The notes beneath the pieces were generated by a model that was not told the origin of the DNA, did no database searches, and saw only the letters and a program-made list of their open reading frames with translations. Shown in pieces: positions 11,004 to 22,510 of a stretch of 64,000 bases of DNA (position 1 is its first letter; each line of letters begins with the position of its first letter). The DNA comes from Triglochin maritima (lineage: Eukaryota > Streptophyta > Magnoliopsida > Alismatales > Juncaginaceae), in NCBI GenBank assembly GCA_963682175.1, contig OY821784.1, forward strand, positions 30,919,621 through 30,983,620, in the 5' to 3' direction. A program made the translations under genes and the position numbers.

Positions 11004-11894
11004 TGATTGATCGTTTTATTTAAACTGCAAGTGCACGGCCGCGTTGAAGTGGTGGCAAATACGGGTCTCCACTGGGAGGTGTGTCGACGTTTGGTTTGTG
11101 CGAAGGCAAGTGGTAAATAAAGGAGAGAAAGGTTGGTTACACTAAACTACACTAAGGTGCAAATGGAAATGGAAAAGAAGCAAGAAAACTAAACCCCAAA
11201 GGGGGTAGAGAAAGAATGTGAACATAAAGAAGTGTGTGTGTGTGTTCATTAAGCTCCTCACAATATGTAGTGCATGGAATCATAAAACTAAATCCAACTT
11301 TGCCTCCACATGAATTAAGATTAGATCACATCATTAAAACATACAAGACAATAATTGGAATGAAGCTAAATGAACTCAAGTATAAAGACTTAGACCTTAC
11401 TATGCCTCCACATGAATTAAGATAAGACTATATCATTAAAACATACAAGACATTAACCAAGGTAAAGGCAACAAGAGTACATACACTACAACTTGTGTTT
11501 CCAATATTAATTCCATCCATATCCTAACCTTATCATTCCCCATAAAATAGGTCCATTAATCAAAGCATAGGCTAAGCTTCTTTCAAGAGCATTAGCATAT
11601 CAAAGATAAAAGTGAAAACCCATTAGGTTGTTATGGAAATCATATAAATCTCAAGGGATAAAGATAACACACACTTAATACACTACATGATTATATCACA
11701 TATTTCTCCACCCGCCAAATGGGGATGAAACTACTCACTACTCATTACACTAACTATATTAACAAAAGAAAGTATAATACTGAAATGAAAGTTAACTAAG
11801 AAGGAAAGAAGTATTAAAGAAACATAAAAGGAAAGGAAAGACTAAACAAACATGCACAAATTAAAAGAAAAGATTAAAAGAAACTAGAAGAATT
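11004..11894 (-). repeat. E1 3' LTR, partial
   Basis: Matches 12919-13810 closely, including the paired blocks with TTTGCCTCCACATGAATTAAG, and ends at AACTAGAAGAATT, where sequence switches to protease coding. About 650 bp of the first part of the LTR, including the promoter, are missing. Confidence 0.85.
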
Positions 11895-12590
11895 CTTGTG
11901 CCAGCTCAGGTGAAACATCTTCACCACCTTTAGGATCTCCATCGAACAATTCTCTGAAGTACTTGAAGGTGCCCTCAACTTCACTCTCATCCATACCTTG
12001 GATAAGGTTGACCCCAACAGGGTCATTGAAGGCACCTGGCTTCTTGCCGATGGTGAAGATGTTGAAATCAGCGCATTGACTACCATAAGTCAAACGCATC
12101 AGACCATTGCGACAATTGATCAAGGCATTGGAAGTCGCAAGAAATGGTCGGCCCAGAATGACAGGAATTTGTCCAAGTGGGTTGGGCACAGGTTCGGTAT
12201 CCAAAACAAAGAAGTCGATAGGATAAATGAACTCTCCCACTTTGATCAGCACGTCTTCCACCACACCCCTCGGTTTCTTCATAGATCTATCAGCCAATTG
12301 AAGAGTGATTTTTGTTTGTTTGAGGTCTCTAAGACCGAGGTGGACGTAAACAGAATATGGAAGAAGATTAACAGATGCACCAAGGTCCAATAAGGCTCGA
12401 TGTATGGACACATCACCAATCACACAAGAGATAGTAGGACAACCAGGGTCCTTGTACTTGACTTGCATGGGTTGTGCCAACAACGAACTCACGTTAGCCG
12501 CAAGAAAAGCTTTCTTTGGACATGAGTTTTTCTCTTTTTGGTGCATAAGTCTTTGAGAACATTGGCATAAGGTGCATTTGCTGAATCACC
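11884..12590 (-). pseudogene. Athila-type gag end and aspartic protease, broken
   Basis: Reading leftward, the 220-codon frame from 12546 carries a retropepsin-type protease: substrate-site DLGASVNLLPYSVY with catalytic Asp at about residue 54, then LQLADRS, GVVEDVLIKVG, FFVLD and the flap-distal ILGRPFLATSNALINCRNG. In Athila elements this domain follows Gag and processes the Gag-Pol polyprotein. The gag end upstream (with PYANVLKDLCTKKRK) sits in another frame, so a frameshift lies near 12540. The tail runs into the truncated LTR and the protein ends there. Non-functional. Confidence 0.85.
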
Positions 12591-12913
12591 TACAACAGAG
12601 GGATATTCACCTTAACTTGCCTAAACATCTCAAGCATCTTGTCATGCTGATCTGAGGTTTTCCTTTTAAGGTGCTCATGGAATGGCGCCTTTGGGGCATA
12701 AGGGTGCGAAGGAACCTCAGAGTTCTGGTCCAAAGAAACATGAGTGGGGACCTCAGAATCTGATTCCTTCGACACAAGAGGAGACGAGGGGACCTCAGGG
12801 TTCGGCCCCTTTGTCGAAGGAAATGTAGAAAGAACCTCAGGATTTGGCTCCTTCCTGGAAGTATTTGTGGAGGGAGCCTCTGGATCTTGCTCCTTCCCGG
12901 GCAACGGCGCCAA
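12590..12913 (-). pseudogene. E1 leader ORF with Pro/Glu-Val/Pro-Ser repeats
   Basis: A 107-codon frame that starts inside the primer-binding site and encodes spaced NPEVxS/SEVPS repeats, then a short charged stretch ending in FRQVKVNIPLL, which is where conserved Athila gag sequence normally continues. It is probably a remnant of Gag collapsed by deletion. The repeat units suggest a disordered segment. Confidence 0.45.
12895..12912 (-). promoter_or_regulatory. E1 primer-binding site (tRNA-Asp type)
   Basis: On the minus strand this reads TGGCGCCGTTGCCCGGGA, one base different from TGGCGCCGTTGCCGGGGA, which is complementary to the 3' end of plant tRNA-Asp and is the site used by Athila elements. 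It lies six bases after the LTR end. Confidence 0.85.
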
Positions 12914-12918
12914 AAACT

Positions 12919-14462
12919 TGATTGATCGTTTTATTTAAACCGCAAGTGCACGGCCGCGTTGAAGCGGTGGCAAATACGGGTCGTCCACTGGGAGGTGTGT
13001 CGACGTTTGGTTTGTGCGAAGGTGAGTGGTAAATAAAGGAGAGAAAGGTTGGTTACACTAAACTACACTAAGGTGCAAATGGAAATGGAAAAGAAGCAAG
13101 AAAACTAAACCCCAAAGGGGGTAGAGAAATAATGTGAACATAAAGAAGTGTGTGTGTGTGTGTGTGTTCATTAAGCTCCTCACAATATGTAGTGCATGAA
13201 ATCATAAAACTAAATCCAACTTTGCCTCCACATGAATTAAGATTAGATCACATCATTAAAACATACAAGACAATAATTGGAATGAAGCTAAATGAACTCA
13301 AGTATAAAGACTTAGACCTTACTATGCCTCCACATGAATTAAGATAAGACTATATCATTAAAACATACAAGACATTAACCAAGGTAAAGGCAACAAGAGT
13401 ACATACACTACAACTTGTGTTTCCAATATTAATTCCATCCATATCCTAACCTTATCATTCCCCATAAAATAGGTCCATTAATCAAAGCATAGGCTAAGCT
13501 TCTTTCAAGAGCATTAGCATATCAAAGATAAGAGTGGAGACCTATTAGATGATTTTGGAAATCATATAAAGCTCAAGGGATTAAGATAACACACTTAATA
13601 CACTATATGATTATATCACATATTTCTCCACCCCCCAAATGGGGATGGAACTACTCACACATATTTAAACTAACTACTCTAACAAAATGAAGCATTATAC
13701 TGAAATGAAACTACACTAATCAAGCAAGAAATATTAAAGAAGCATAAAACAAAACAAACAAGCATGCATAGTAAAGGAAATTAAACTAAGAGAGAAACAA
13801 CACAATTAAAGGAAAACATCTATTATTAACTCACTCAATTACAAGTAGTCATTCCTCCACCAGAGTTTTGCTTCAAGGTTTCACTCTTAGTAGGGAAGAT
13901 GGCCACCAAAGAGGGAGATGGATACAATGGAAGGTGAAATGTTCTATCTATAAGCATGGAAAAAGCTAATCCGGGACAATCTCCCGATGTGGGACTAAAC
14001 AAATACCAAAAATAGACTAAGCATACACTAATACACGTGCTCCACAAAGTTTAGCGGATCCAGAGCTATCTGGACAGCCAATTGGAGGTCCATAAGCTTC
14101 AGATCCATTTGGTTTTTGTGTTGGGCTTTGCTTGAAATATTTCTTGGTCTTGGATGCATCTACTTTGTTTATTGGAGCTCCGACCCGAATCGAATTGTCA
14201 AAATACTCCCTCACGATGGTGTGGAGTTTTCTGTTTTGCTCTTAGGTCCTTCGGTCTTACGTTCAGGTCCTTCTCTCTTGCATCTTAGTTCCCAGGTCTC
14301 ACAATTAAGTCCTTTTTTTCCCTGCTTTTGGGTCCTTTCATGTCTCTTCTCTTCAAACCTCTTTATTTCTGAAATTCAAACATAAAACTCGTCACGTAGC
14401 ATTGCTTAGGTGTAAGATAATGGATATAAGGTACAAATATAAGCATGAAATGATGTCAATCA
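12919..14462 (-). repeat. E1 5' LTR
   Basis: A 1,544-bp LTR of the same family as those at 22511, 28196 and 41003, with termini TGATTGATCG and GTCAATCA. The TATA region (about 13943-13953) is degraded (CTATCTATAAGC on the plus strand). Contains a (TG)n run at 13148-13166 and one decayed palindrome pair at about 14065-14090. Confidence 0.9.
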
Positions 14463-14467
14463 TTCAT

Positions 14468-15071
14468 TCATATATATTCTCGTCTTTACCGATTTCAACA
14501 GTTTTCCTCTCCATCGTGCTTTCTAGGGTTTTTCCGCCACAAACTCAAACCTCTCCTCCCTTTCTTTGATCATCTACAAAGTTCGAAATATGCTTTTGTT
14601 TTCCGTTCACTATGAATTTTAGTCGTGCAAAAAGTGATTTCTTTACCATTTTTGCTACCTTTTCTAGTTTTAAAAGCGTTTTAAGCTGAGAAGTTGAGCT
14701 ATATAAAGAAAAGTTCCTCTTGTTCTTTGCCCATTTTATCTGGTTTTTTTGCTTTGATCTTGATCTTCAAAGATCTTATGCTTAACATGTACGCAAGAAT
14801 CTCTGTTAAATACTAAATTCTTTTGGTTTTTCTTAACTTCTTGTCCATCTTGAAGGAATTTACGGCCATTTTCTTACAAGGATCTTGAGCTATTACTTCA
14901 CTAGCTCTTTGTTTCTTGCACATAAGATCTGTGTTTTTGCTCCGATTATCACCTTCATCGTCTGATCCCGAGCATTTGTGCAAAATCCTTGGTATATTTC
15001 TATAGTGACTTAGAGTTTGTAACAATCCATTTCTAAGGATTTTTCAGTCTTTTATTAGGGATTTTTTATCA
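14468..15071 (+). other. Probable copia leader, no gene
   Basis: Sequence resumes at the right TTCAT duplication of E1 and runs to the gag ATG at 15072. It is T-rich with CT stretches and contains a decayed TCTTGATCTTCAAAGATC palindrome-like segment near 14757-14776. A 70-codon minus-strand frame (14813-15025) looks like chance coding. Confidence 0.35.
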
Positions 15072-18000
15072 ATGACTAGATTTACAACATCTAGCTCTTC
15101 TGTGGTTTCCTCGTCTCCTATATCACTTATTTCAAACCCCTTCTTTCTTTAAGGTGCATGTCCGCCTAGATCGCAACAATTTTTTACTTTGGTGCTCCCA
15201 ACCGTTCTGATCATATGAGGACATGATCTGTTTGGTTACTTGGACGACACTCTTCCTTGCCCTCTTGAGTTCACAATTGAGGATCTGACAACACCAAACC
15301 CCTCTTTTCTTTACTGGAGGAAGCAAGATCAGCTTCTTCTGGGATGACTTCTATCATCCTTAACTGAGGGGGTTCTTGCGCAAGTTGTAGGATGTAACTC
15401 TTCATATGCTTTTTGGTCCACTTTAGAATGACATTTTGCTTCTCACTCTTAAACTCACATCATACAACTTCGCCTCCGATTACAAACCACCAAAAAAAGG
15501 AGATCTCTCCATCTCTGACTACCTCCAACAAATGAAACCATTGCCGATAATTGTGCGGTTGTTGCACATCTCGTTGCTAACTCTGATCTTGTACTTCATG
15601 TCCTCTCTGGCCTCGGACCTGAATACAAGTCTTTTGTTACTTTGGTGTCCACACACACAAAATCCTTTAATATTGAGGATCTCCTTGGCATGCTCCTCAG
15701 CTAGGAGCTCCGCCTTCAACAGAATCTTCCCTCTGATGCTTATGCTAACACAATCGTCAAAACTGGCCCTCCAGACAACTACACCAACCCCCGTAACAAC
15801 CGTGGTCATGGACGAGGTCAAGGGCGTTTCCGCAACAACAACCAACCTCTGAGGCCTCCTGGTGCATCCAACTTCGGTCCCTGTCTTCCTTTCCCTCCAA
15901 CCAACAACAATAATTGTAAGTGTCTGAAAACCCAATGTCAAATATGCTCCAAAATGGGTCACAATGCTCTTTAGTGCTATCGACGTTATGACCCATCCTT
16001 CACTGCTCCTGCACCCTTGTCCACCTTGATGGCCAGCTTGTGTCAAGTGTGTGATGATGCCTGGTACCCAGAATCCGGTGCAACCAATCATTTGAAAAAA
16101 CGACGTCGACTCCTTCCAGATCTCTACTGACTACCATGGCGGCGAAAATATTCGCACTGCCAATTGCACAAGTTTACCTATCCTTCGCAATGGTTCTATT
16201 ACTGTTACTTCTCACACTCAACCCTTACGAATGAATAAAATGTTTTTCCTTCCCTCTATAACGAATAAACTTTGAAGTGTTGCTTAGTTTTCGAAAGACA
16301 ACAATGTTTATTTTGAATTTTATCTTTTTCATTGCTTTGTGAAGGATATCTTCTAGAACCATGTCCTTCTCCGAGGGCACCTTGAGAATGACCTCTATAG
16401 GTTTCAACTATCTCAGCCCTCTTCTGCCTATTAGGTATTTTTGAGTGAACACATTACTATTAATACTTGGCATAATAAACTCGGGCACCCTGCTACTTAA
16501 AGAGTACATTCTCTAATTCATAATAATAGCTTAGCAATTTCTGGTTCTCAAAAACTACCTTTTTGTAAAACATGTCCTTTAATAAAAATTAATAGCCAAC
16601 ATTTTTTACACTCTTACTCTCGTTCTACTGCACCATTATAATTGATGTATGCTGATGTATGGGTATCCTCTCTTGTTGTCTCTACCTTTGGTTTTCGTTA
16701 CTATGTCTCCTTTTTAGACGACTTTAGCAAATACACATGGCTTTTTTTCCAATTGCCTTTAAATATGATGTTCTTCAAGTCTTTCAGAAGTTTAAATCAC
16801 AAGTTGAAAACTATTTTTCTACAAAAGTTAAGTCTTTTCAAAGTGATTGGGGTGGAGAATTTTGACATGTTTCCCGATTTCTTGAAATGCATGGTATTTT
16901 ACATAGAACTTTTTTCCCTCATATTCACCAACAAAATAGGGCTATTGAATGGAAACACAGACATATAGTGGATATTGGCTTATCTTTATCGACTCAGTCT
17001 TGCGTTCCTAACAATCTTTGGGATGAAGCCTTTACTACTGCATGTTTTCTGATAAATAGATTGCCCTGTCCTGCTTCTGGTAATATTTCTACCTTCCCAA
17101 AGCTATTTGGTCGACAACCTAATTATAAAAATTTTCATGTATTTGGTTGTGCATGTTATCCATGTTTACCTCCTTATAAGTCAAATAAATTACAACCTCG
17201 GTCTAAATTATGTGTTTTTCTTGGATGTAGTTGCTCTCATAAAGGATACAAGTGTCAGCATGTTTTATCTTGACGAGCTTTTATATCTCCAAGTGTTATT
17301 GTTAATGAGGACCATTTTCCTTTTCATGATTAGCGCATTAGTAGAAAGGGTCGGGTATCTGCAGGTGGAACTTTGCCTTCCTCTACTATATCCACTCCAT
17401 CAACCTCCAACATAGCACCTCCACTTGCCCCTACAGCAGTTGAACATTCTTCACCTAATCCTCGTACCACAACCTTAGACACAACACACAACCTAATCAC
17501 TTTGCTCCACCATCTTCTCCACCAGCATCACCTCCCTAGTCTCATACTATGACAATCAGTAACAAAGATCACTTCTCACACTTCACTGATTACCAAGTTT
17601 ATACCACCACCAAATATCCTCTTACTAACTCTTCCCTTTCTGATATTGAACTAACTTGCTTCACCACTACTGCTATGTCTAAAGAATATAATGTTCTGAT
17701 CTCAAATGGAACTTGGTCATTAGTCCCTTCCACTTCTGCCTCTAATATACTTGGATGTAAATGGGTTTTCAAAATAAAAAGGAATCTAGAACTAAGGCTA
17801 TCATCAAGAACCGTTTATAAAGCCCGTCTGGTGGATAAAGCCTCTCATCAAGAACTAGGGTTGGACTATGATGAAACCTTCAATCATGTTGTCAATGGAG
17901 TCACCATTCCTGTCATTCTATCCATTGCTCTCTCCAAAGGGTGGTCTATTAGACAATTGGATATAAATAATGCCTTTTTACATGTTGACCTACAGAAAGA

Positions 18001-18135
18001 AGTATACATGGTGCAAGCCCCAGGGTTTACAAACCCAAACTTCACACAACATGTTTGTCGCCTCAATAAATCCCTTTATGGATTATAAAATGCACCACGT
18101 GCCTGGTTCAAAATGCAGGCTGATAAAATGCTATA
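15072..18135 (+). pseudogene. Ty1/copia gag-pol relic, 3'-truncated
   Basis: Fragments in shifting frames give the normal copia order. Gag: start at 15072, KLDRNNFLLW-like (about 15160-15185), SISDYLQQMK (about 15505) and a UBN2-type core. Zinc knuckle: CQICSKMGHNAL (about 15935-15970). Protease: WYPESGATNH (about 16060-16095). GAG-pre-integrase around 16450-16580. Integrase: DDFSKYTWLF (about 16718) and the C-terminal VFGCACYPCLPPYKSNKL region (about 17140). RT: CKWVFKIKRN (about 17755), DYDETF and LDINNAFLHVDLQKEVYM (about 17958-18010), ending at KSLYGL and a stop at 18086. There are many frameshifts and stops. Sequence similarity ends about 18135, before the RT catalytic YVDD, so RNase H and the 3' LTR are lost. 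Confidence 0.85.
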
Positions 18136-18830
18136 ACAAGCACCACGTTCCGGAATTTCCGTCGGCATGACAACATTTCCGTCGGTCGGGCGCGAAAAAT
18201 TAGTGTTTGTGCCTGATTTTTTCGTCACGTACGGAGCACATGCAAAATTTAACCTGTGGACGAAATTTTCGTCAGGTCGGGCGCCCGATTAATGATGGCA
18301 TGCATTGAGCACATGCAAAAAATTAACATGCAGAAGGAATTTTCGTCGGCACGCTAGATAAATAAGGGGGAAAAGCCGATCCCTCCCCACCCGATGAAAC
18401 CTTAACTTCTCCCCTATTCCATCACCACTCTTCCAATTTCGTCGCTCGTGTCTCCCTAAGCCACCGTTGGCCGCCGTTCGCGTCTCCCCTCCTCGCTGTC
18501 AACTCCACCCTATGTCTCCATGCCCCGCCGTCGTCTTCATTCGCCTTCTCTGCCTCACGCCGCCCCACCTCATCGTCCCAAATCCATTCTGGCCACCTCC
18601 TTCCAGCCGCCACCACGCACCGCCGCCCACCTCCTCGTCGCCTCACGTCGTTATCCCAAGTCCGAGCTGCCCAAGTATATATTTTTATCTTATTTTATTC
18701 AATCTAATAAATGTGATTTTTATTCCGTCTAATATGCATGAAATATGAATAATGTGTGAGTGGATTGGAGTTTAAATCGGTTGCATGGTTGAGTAGGGGC
18801 TTGCTTTGAATTTATGTATGATTTTACATG
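18136..18830 (+). mobile_element. Probable 5' part of a CACTA element
   Basis: Copia similarity stops at CACCACGTTCC, and the next 200 bp hold repeated TTCCGTCGGC, GACGAAATTTTCGTC and CGGTCGGGCGC words, like the subterminal repeats of plant CACTA elements. After 18360 comes a leader-like region, a C-rich block with a 93-codon frame (18467-18748) of no recognised family, and an AT-rich, intron-like stretch. The CACTA transposase relic on the same strand at 44826 supports this reading: T1 would have inserted into the element and a deletion would have removed the transposase start together with the T1 5' end. Terminal CACTA itself is not intact. Confidence 0.35.
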
Positions 18831-18839
18831 TGAATAGGA

Positions 18840-19148
18840 AAGCAAAGTTAAACAGGGAACCCGGGCAAGAGGCCCCGGATCGGAGGAGGTGGGCCACGCC
18901 AGCCTGAGGCGTGAAGAGGTTGTGGCAGAGTTCACTCCGGAGAGTGTTGGGGTCGTGGGGTTTGTCACGGGTGTGGCAAGCCAGGCCACTTTGTACGAGA
19001 TTGTCAGAGCGGGTCAGGTGGGTCCAGCAGGCATTCAGGGCCGCCAGCAGCAGGCGGAGGTCGCCAACCTTTTGCGCTGCCACAGCAGGGTCAGAGAACT
19101 GGACGTGTCTTTACCATCCAGGCGGATGAAGCGAGAGACGTCAGCACG
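18840..19148 (+). pseudogene. T1 gag C-terminal remnant with zinc knuckle
   Basis: In the frame of the downstream pol ORF, a CCHC knuckle [14 protein letters not shown] is encoded at 18963-19004, followed by a Gly/Ser/Pro/Gln linker running straight into the protease. The same frame has TGA at 18912-18914, and before it only a short basic stretch (GKRPRIGGGG) can be read. The capsid portion is absent. In this lineage Gag and Pol normally form one polyprotein, which agrees with the continuous frame from 18915 to 22442. Confidence 0.75.
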
Positions 19149-22100
19149 GTGGTGGAAAGTACACTATTTGTTGCTGGGCTGAGTACGAGAGTGTTGTTTG
19201 ATTGTGGGGCCAGACACTCGTTCATCTCGGAGCGATTTGCGAGCGTGTTGGGCCGTACCCCTGCGATGTTGACTGCCACGTTGGAAGTCAGCTCACCCTT
19301 GGGTCTGGTGGGCATTGTGGGGAGCTTTCTTCCCAGCGCCACGATTGTTTCGGGAGATCAGGAGTTTCCGGTTGACCTGATCTTGTTGCCGATGGAGGAC
19401 TTCGACGTCATACTGGGGATGGATTGGCTATCCCAGTACGATGTGCGAGTGTTGTGCCGGGAGAAGAAGATTCTGATCCCGAGGAAGGGTCTACCCGATG
19501 TGCTGATCAGGGGGACGAAGGATAGAGAAGGCAGAGTGGTTGTATTAGTCCGGGAGTTCCCAGAGGTCTTTGCAGATGATGTCTCCGGGTTGTCGCCTCA
19601 GAGGGAGATTGAGTTTGGGATCGATTTGGTAGCTGGGACTACGCCGCAGTTGAAGGCCCCGTATCGGATGGCACCTGCTGAGTTGGCAGAGCTGAAGAAG
19701 CAGTTGCATGATCTGATGGATACGAGGTTTATCCGCCCCAGTGTCTCGCCTTGGGGAGCGTCGATACTCTTCGTGAAAAAGAATGATGGATCGCTGCGGA
19801 TGTGTATTGACTACAGGATGTTGAACAAGGTTACCATTAGGAATCGGTATCCCTTGCCCAGGATCGAGGACCTGTTTGACCAGTTGCAGTCAGCACAGGT
19901 GTTCTCGAAGAATGATCTGCGATCCGGTTATCATCAGTTGAGGATCAGAGAGGCAGATGTGCAGAAGACAGCTTTCAGGACGAGGTATGGGCATTACGAG
20001 TTTTTGGTGATGTCGTTCGGGTTGACGAACGCGCCTGCAGCGTTTATGGATTTGATGAACCGGACATTCAGTCAGTACCTCGATCGGTTTGTAATTGTCT
20101 TCGTAGATGATATTTTGGTTTACTCGCCGGATGTGGAGCAGCATCGAGAGCACTTGAGAGTTGTACTTGGCATTTTGAGGGATCATCAGTTGTATGCCAA
20201 GTTCTTGAAGTGCGAGTTCTGGCTGAGCAGTGTCGCCTTTCCGGGACACATCATATCAGGAGAGGGGATTTCAGTAGATCCAGCGAACGTTGAGGCCGTT
20301 ACGCAGTGGAGAGCCCCGACGAGTGTGACAGAGGTCAGGAGCTTTGTGGGTCTGGCAGGTTATTATCGCCGTTTTATCCAAGATTTCTCGAGGTTGGCTT
20401 CGCCGTTGACGGCTTTGACGCGGAAGGGCGTCGAGTTTGTGTGGTCCCAAAAGTGCGAGGACAGTTTTCAGGAACTGAAGAGTCGGCTGACGACTGCTCC
20501 AGTTTTGACACTTCCCAGTGGCAGTGGTGGATTTGTTATTTACAGTGACGCATCAGGCGTTGGACTGGGATGCGTACTCATGCAGCACGGGCAGGTGGTT
20601 GCATATGCTTCGAGGCAGCTGAAGGTGCACGAGAGGAACTACCCCACTCATGATTTGGAGTTGGCGGCAGTGGTGCACGCCTTGAAGACATGGAGGCATT
20701 ACTTGTATGGCGAGCGATTCGAGGTGTTCACGGACCATCAGAGCTTGAAGTACCTGTTTTCGCAGAAGGAGCTGAATATGAGGCAGCGCAGATGGCTCGA
20801 GCTGATTAAGGATTATGATTTCACCATCTCGTACCATCCGGGGAAGGCAAATTCGGTTGCTGATGCTTTGAGCAGGAAGGTGGACGTTGCCGCGGCAGGT
20901 CTTTGTATCGAGAAGTGGAAGCTGCTTGAGGTGTTGACCGAGTGGAAACCATTCACTGATGAGTCGCGAGGTGCAGTGATTGTTGGGCTGAGAGTGGAGC
21001 CTCAGTTGGTCTCGATTATTGTTCAGGCTCAGAGTGCTGATGATGAGTTAGCTGGGTTGTTACAGTTAGCTGCCAGAGATGGATCAGATTTCAGTATTGG
21101 AGTTGATGGTGGGCTGAGGTTCAGAGGTCGTGTCTGGGTGCCGAAAGGAGGAGATCTGAGGAAGGACATTCTAGAGGAGGCACACAGATCCCGTTATTCG
21201 ATCCACCCGGGCAGCACGAAGATGTATAGAGATCTTCAGAGGAATTTCTGGTGGAAGATGATGAAGACGGAGATCGCAGAGTTCGTTGACAGATGTCTAA
21301 TTTGTCAACAGGTGAAGATTGAGCACCAGAGACCTGCAGGGCCGATGCAGAGGATCGAGCTTCCAGAGTGGAAGTGGGAGCACGTGACGATGGATTTTGT
21401 CACTGGGCTACCGAGGACGAGAGGATTCCATGACACGATTTGGGTTATAGTCGATCGACTGACCAAGTCGGCGCATTTCTTAGCTATTCGGACCACTTTA
21501 CCTCTGGAGGGTCTAGCTAAGTTGTACATTGAGGAGATCGTCAGACTGCACGGGGTGCCCGTGAGTATTATTTCGGATCGGGATCCGAGGTTCACTTCCA
21601 GATTCTGGGGGAGTTTGCAGCAGGCTTTGGGGACTCGGTTGAAGTTCAGTACGGCATTTCATCCGCAGACAGACGGTCGGTCTGAGTGGACCATCCAGAC
21701 GCTGGAGGATATGTTCCGAGCGTGTACTCTGGATTGGGCAGGTCATTGGGATGAGCATTTGCCGTTGATTGAGTTCGCCTACAACAACAACTACCATTCG
21801 AGCATTGGGATGGCACCGTACGAGGCCCTGTACGGGAGGCCGTGTAGATCACCGGTATGCTGGAGTGATATAGGCGAGAGGCAGCTAGTTGGCCCTGAGA
21901 TTGTGCAGATGTATGCTGAGAAGGTGGATGTGATCAGGCAGAGACTAGCGACTGCTCAGAGCAGGCAGAAGAGTTACGCTGATAGGCGTAGGCGAGAGCT
22001 GAGGTTTGAGGTAGGTGATCACGTCGTCATGAAGATTTCACCATCTCGAGGAGTGACGAGGTTTGGGAAGAAGAGGAAGCTAAGTCCGAGGTATGTCGGA

Positions 22101-22442
22101 CCATTTGAGATTCTCGATCGGGTTGGAGAGGTTGCCTACAGGATAGCGCTACCGCCGCAGTTTTCTGGTCTTCACAACGTCTTCCATGTTTCGATGTTGA
22201 GGAAGTACGTAGCAGATCCTTCTCACGTGATTCAGTTGGAGGTTCCAGAGATCCTTCAGGATTTGTCTCTTGAGGAGAGACCGGTGGAGATTGTGGATCG
22301 GATGGAGCATCAGTTGAGGAGGAGGACCATGCCGATGGTGAATGTCAGGTGGCAGCACCACAGTGAGCGAGAGGCCAATTGGGAGGTTGAGGAGGAGGTC
22401 CGGAAGGAGTTCCCGGAGTTGTTTGGTGAGCTTTGGTCTTAA
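19149..22442 (+). CDS. T1 Pol polyprotein (PR-RT-RH-INT-chromodomain)
   Basis: A 1,097-codon frame without breaks, open upstream to 18915; the ATG at 19149 is simply the first one. Order: aspartic protease with FDCGARHSF (Asp about residue 18; Cys replaces the usual Ser/Thr); reverse transcriptase about 165-345 with [11 protein letters not shown] and catalytic FVDDIL (Asp 320/321); RNase H about 430-575 with [10 protein letters not shown] and [10 protein letters not shown]; integrase with HHCC finger about 680-720 (CLICQQVK) and core [15 protein letters not shown] and the Glu of [13 protein letters not shown]-terminal chromodomain-like segment about 1044-1097. These domains copy and integrate chromovirus DNA. 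Compared with the copy at 63517-63954, about 34 residues are missing between protease and RT (near 19520-19555) without loss of frame. With the 5' end gone it is unlikely to be expressed as a working element. Confidence 0.95.
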   Translation: MVESTLFVAGLSTRVLFDCGARHSFISERFASVLGRTPAMLTATLEVSSPLGLVGIVGSFLPSATIVSGDQEFPVDLILLPMEDFDVILGMDWLSQYDVRVLCREKKILIPRKGLPDVLIRGTKDREGRVVVLVREFPEVFADDVSGLSPQREIEFGIDLVAGTTPQLKAPYRMAPAELAELKKQLHDLMDTRFIRPSVSPWGASILFVKKNDGSLRMCIDYRMLNKVTIRNRYPLPRIEDLFDQLQSAQVFSKNDLRSGYHQLRIREADVQKTAFRTRYGHYEFLVMSFGLTNAPAAFMDLMNRTFSQYLDRFVIVFVDDILVYSPDVEQHREHLRVVLGILRDHQLYAKFLKCEFWLSSVAFPGHIISGEGISVDPANVEAVTQWRAPTSVTEVRSFVGLAGYYRRFIQDFSRLASPLTALTRKGVEFVWSQKCEDSFQELKSRLTTAPVLTLPSGSGGFVIYSDASGVGLGCVLMQHGQVVAYASRQLKVHERNYPTHDLELAAVVHALKTWRHYLYGERFEVFTDHQSLKYLFSQKELNMRQRRWLELIKDYDFTISYHPGKANSVADALSRKVDVAAAGLCIEKWKLLEVLTEWKPFTDESRGAVIVGLRVEPQLVSIIVQAQSADDELAGLLQLAARDGSDFSIGVDGGLRFRGRVWVPKGGDLRKDILEEAHRSRYSIHPGSTKMYRDLQRNFWWKMMKTEIAEFVDRCLICQQVKIEHQRPAGPMQRIELPEWKWEHVTMDFVTGLPRTRGFHDTIWVIVDRLTKSAHFLAIRTTLPLEGLAKLYIEEIVRLHGVPVSIISDRDPRFTSRFWGSLQQALGTRLKFSTAFHPQTDGRSEWTIQTLEDMFRACTLDWAGHWDEHLPLIEFAYNNNYHSSIGMAPYEALYGRPCRSPVCWSDIGERQLVGPEIVQMYAEKVDVIRQRLATAQSRQKSYADRRRRELRFEVGDHVVMKISPSRGVTRFGKKRKLSPRYVGPFEILDRVGEVAYRIALPPQFSGLHNVFHVSMLRKYVADPSHVIQLEVPEILQDLSLEERPVEIVDRMEHQLRRRTMPMVNVRWQHHSEREANWEVEEEVRKEFPELFGELWS

Positions 22443-22463
22443 TTTCAAGGACGAAATTCTTTT

Positions 22464-22475
22464 AGGAGGGTGGAT
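22464..22475 (+). promoter_or_regulatory. T1 polypurine tract
   Basis: AGGAGGGTGGAT lies directly before the 3' LTR start TGTAGGATTC at 22476 and after the pol stop. It primes plus-strand DNA in this element class. Confidence 0.8.
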
Positions 22476-22510
22476 TGTAGGATTCTATCCTAATCCTAAT
22501 CTTAATTGTG
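22476..22510 (+). repeat. T1 3' LTR, first 35 bp
   Basis: TGTAGGATTCTATCC to TTAATTGTG; the last five bases are the left copy of the E2 target duplication. The LTR resumes at 42542. Confidence 0.85.

Larger units (their letters stand above)
11004..14462 (-). mobile_element. Internally deleted Athila-type element (E1)
   Basis: Exact TTCAT target duplications (10999-11003 and 14463-14467) bound TGATTGATCG...GATGTCAATCA. Read on the minus strand: 5' LTR (14462-12919), primer site for tRNA-Asp (12912-12895), a Pro/Glu/Ser-rich leader ORF, an Athila-like gag-end/protease region, then a 3' LTR lacking its first part (11894-11004). RT, RNase H and integrase are absent. The protease sequence joins LTR sequence directly at about 11894, marking a deletion that removed the rest of pol and the first part of the 3' LTR. 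Confidence 0.85.

Noticed and set aside
15519..16091. 190-codon minus-strand ORF
   Set aside because: It runs antisense through the copia gag region, which makes sense only on the plus strand.
18422..18748. Pro/Ser/Arg-rich ORFs on both strands
   Set aside because: GC-rich leader-like sequence with frames on both strands and no recognised domain; kept only as part of the probable CACTA region.
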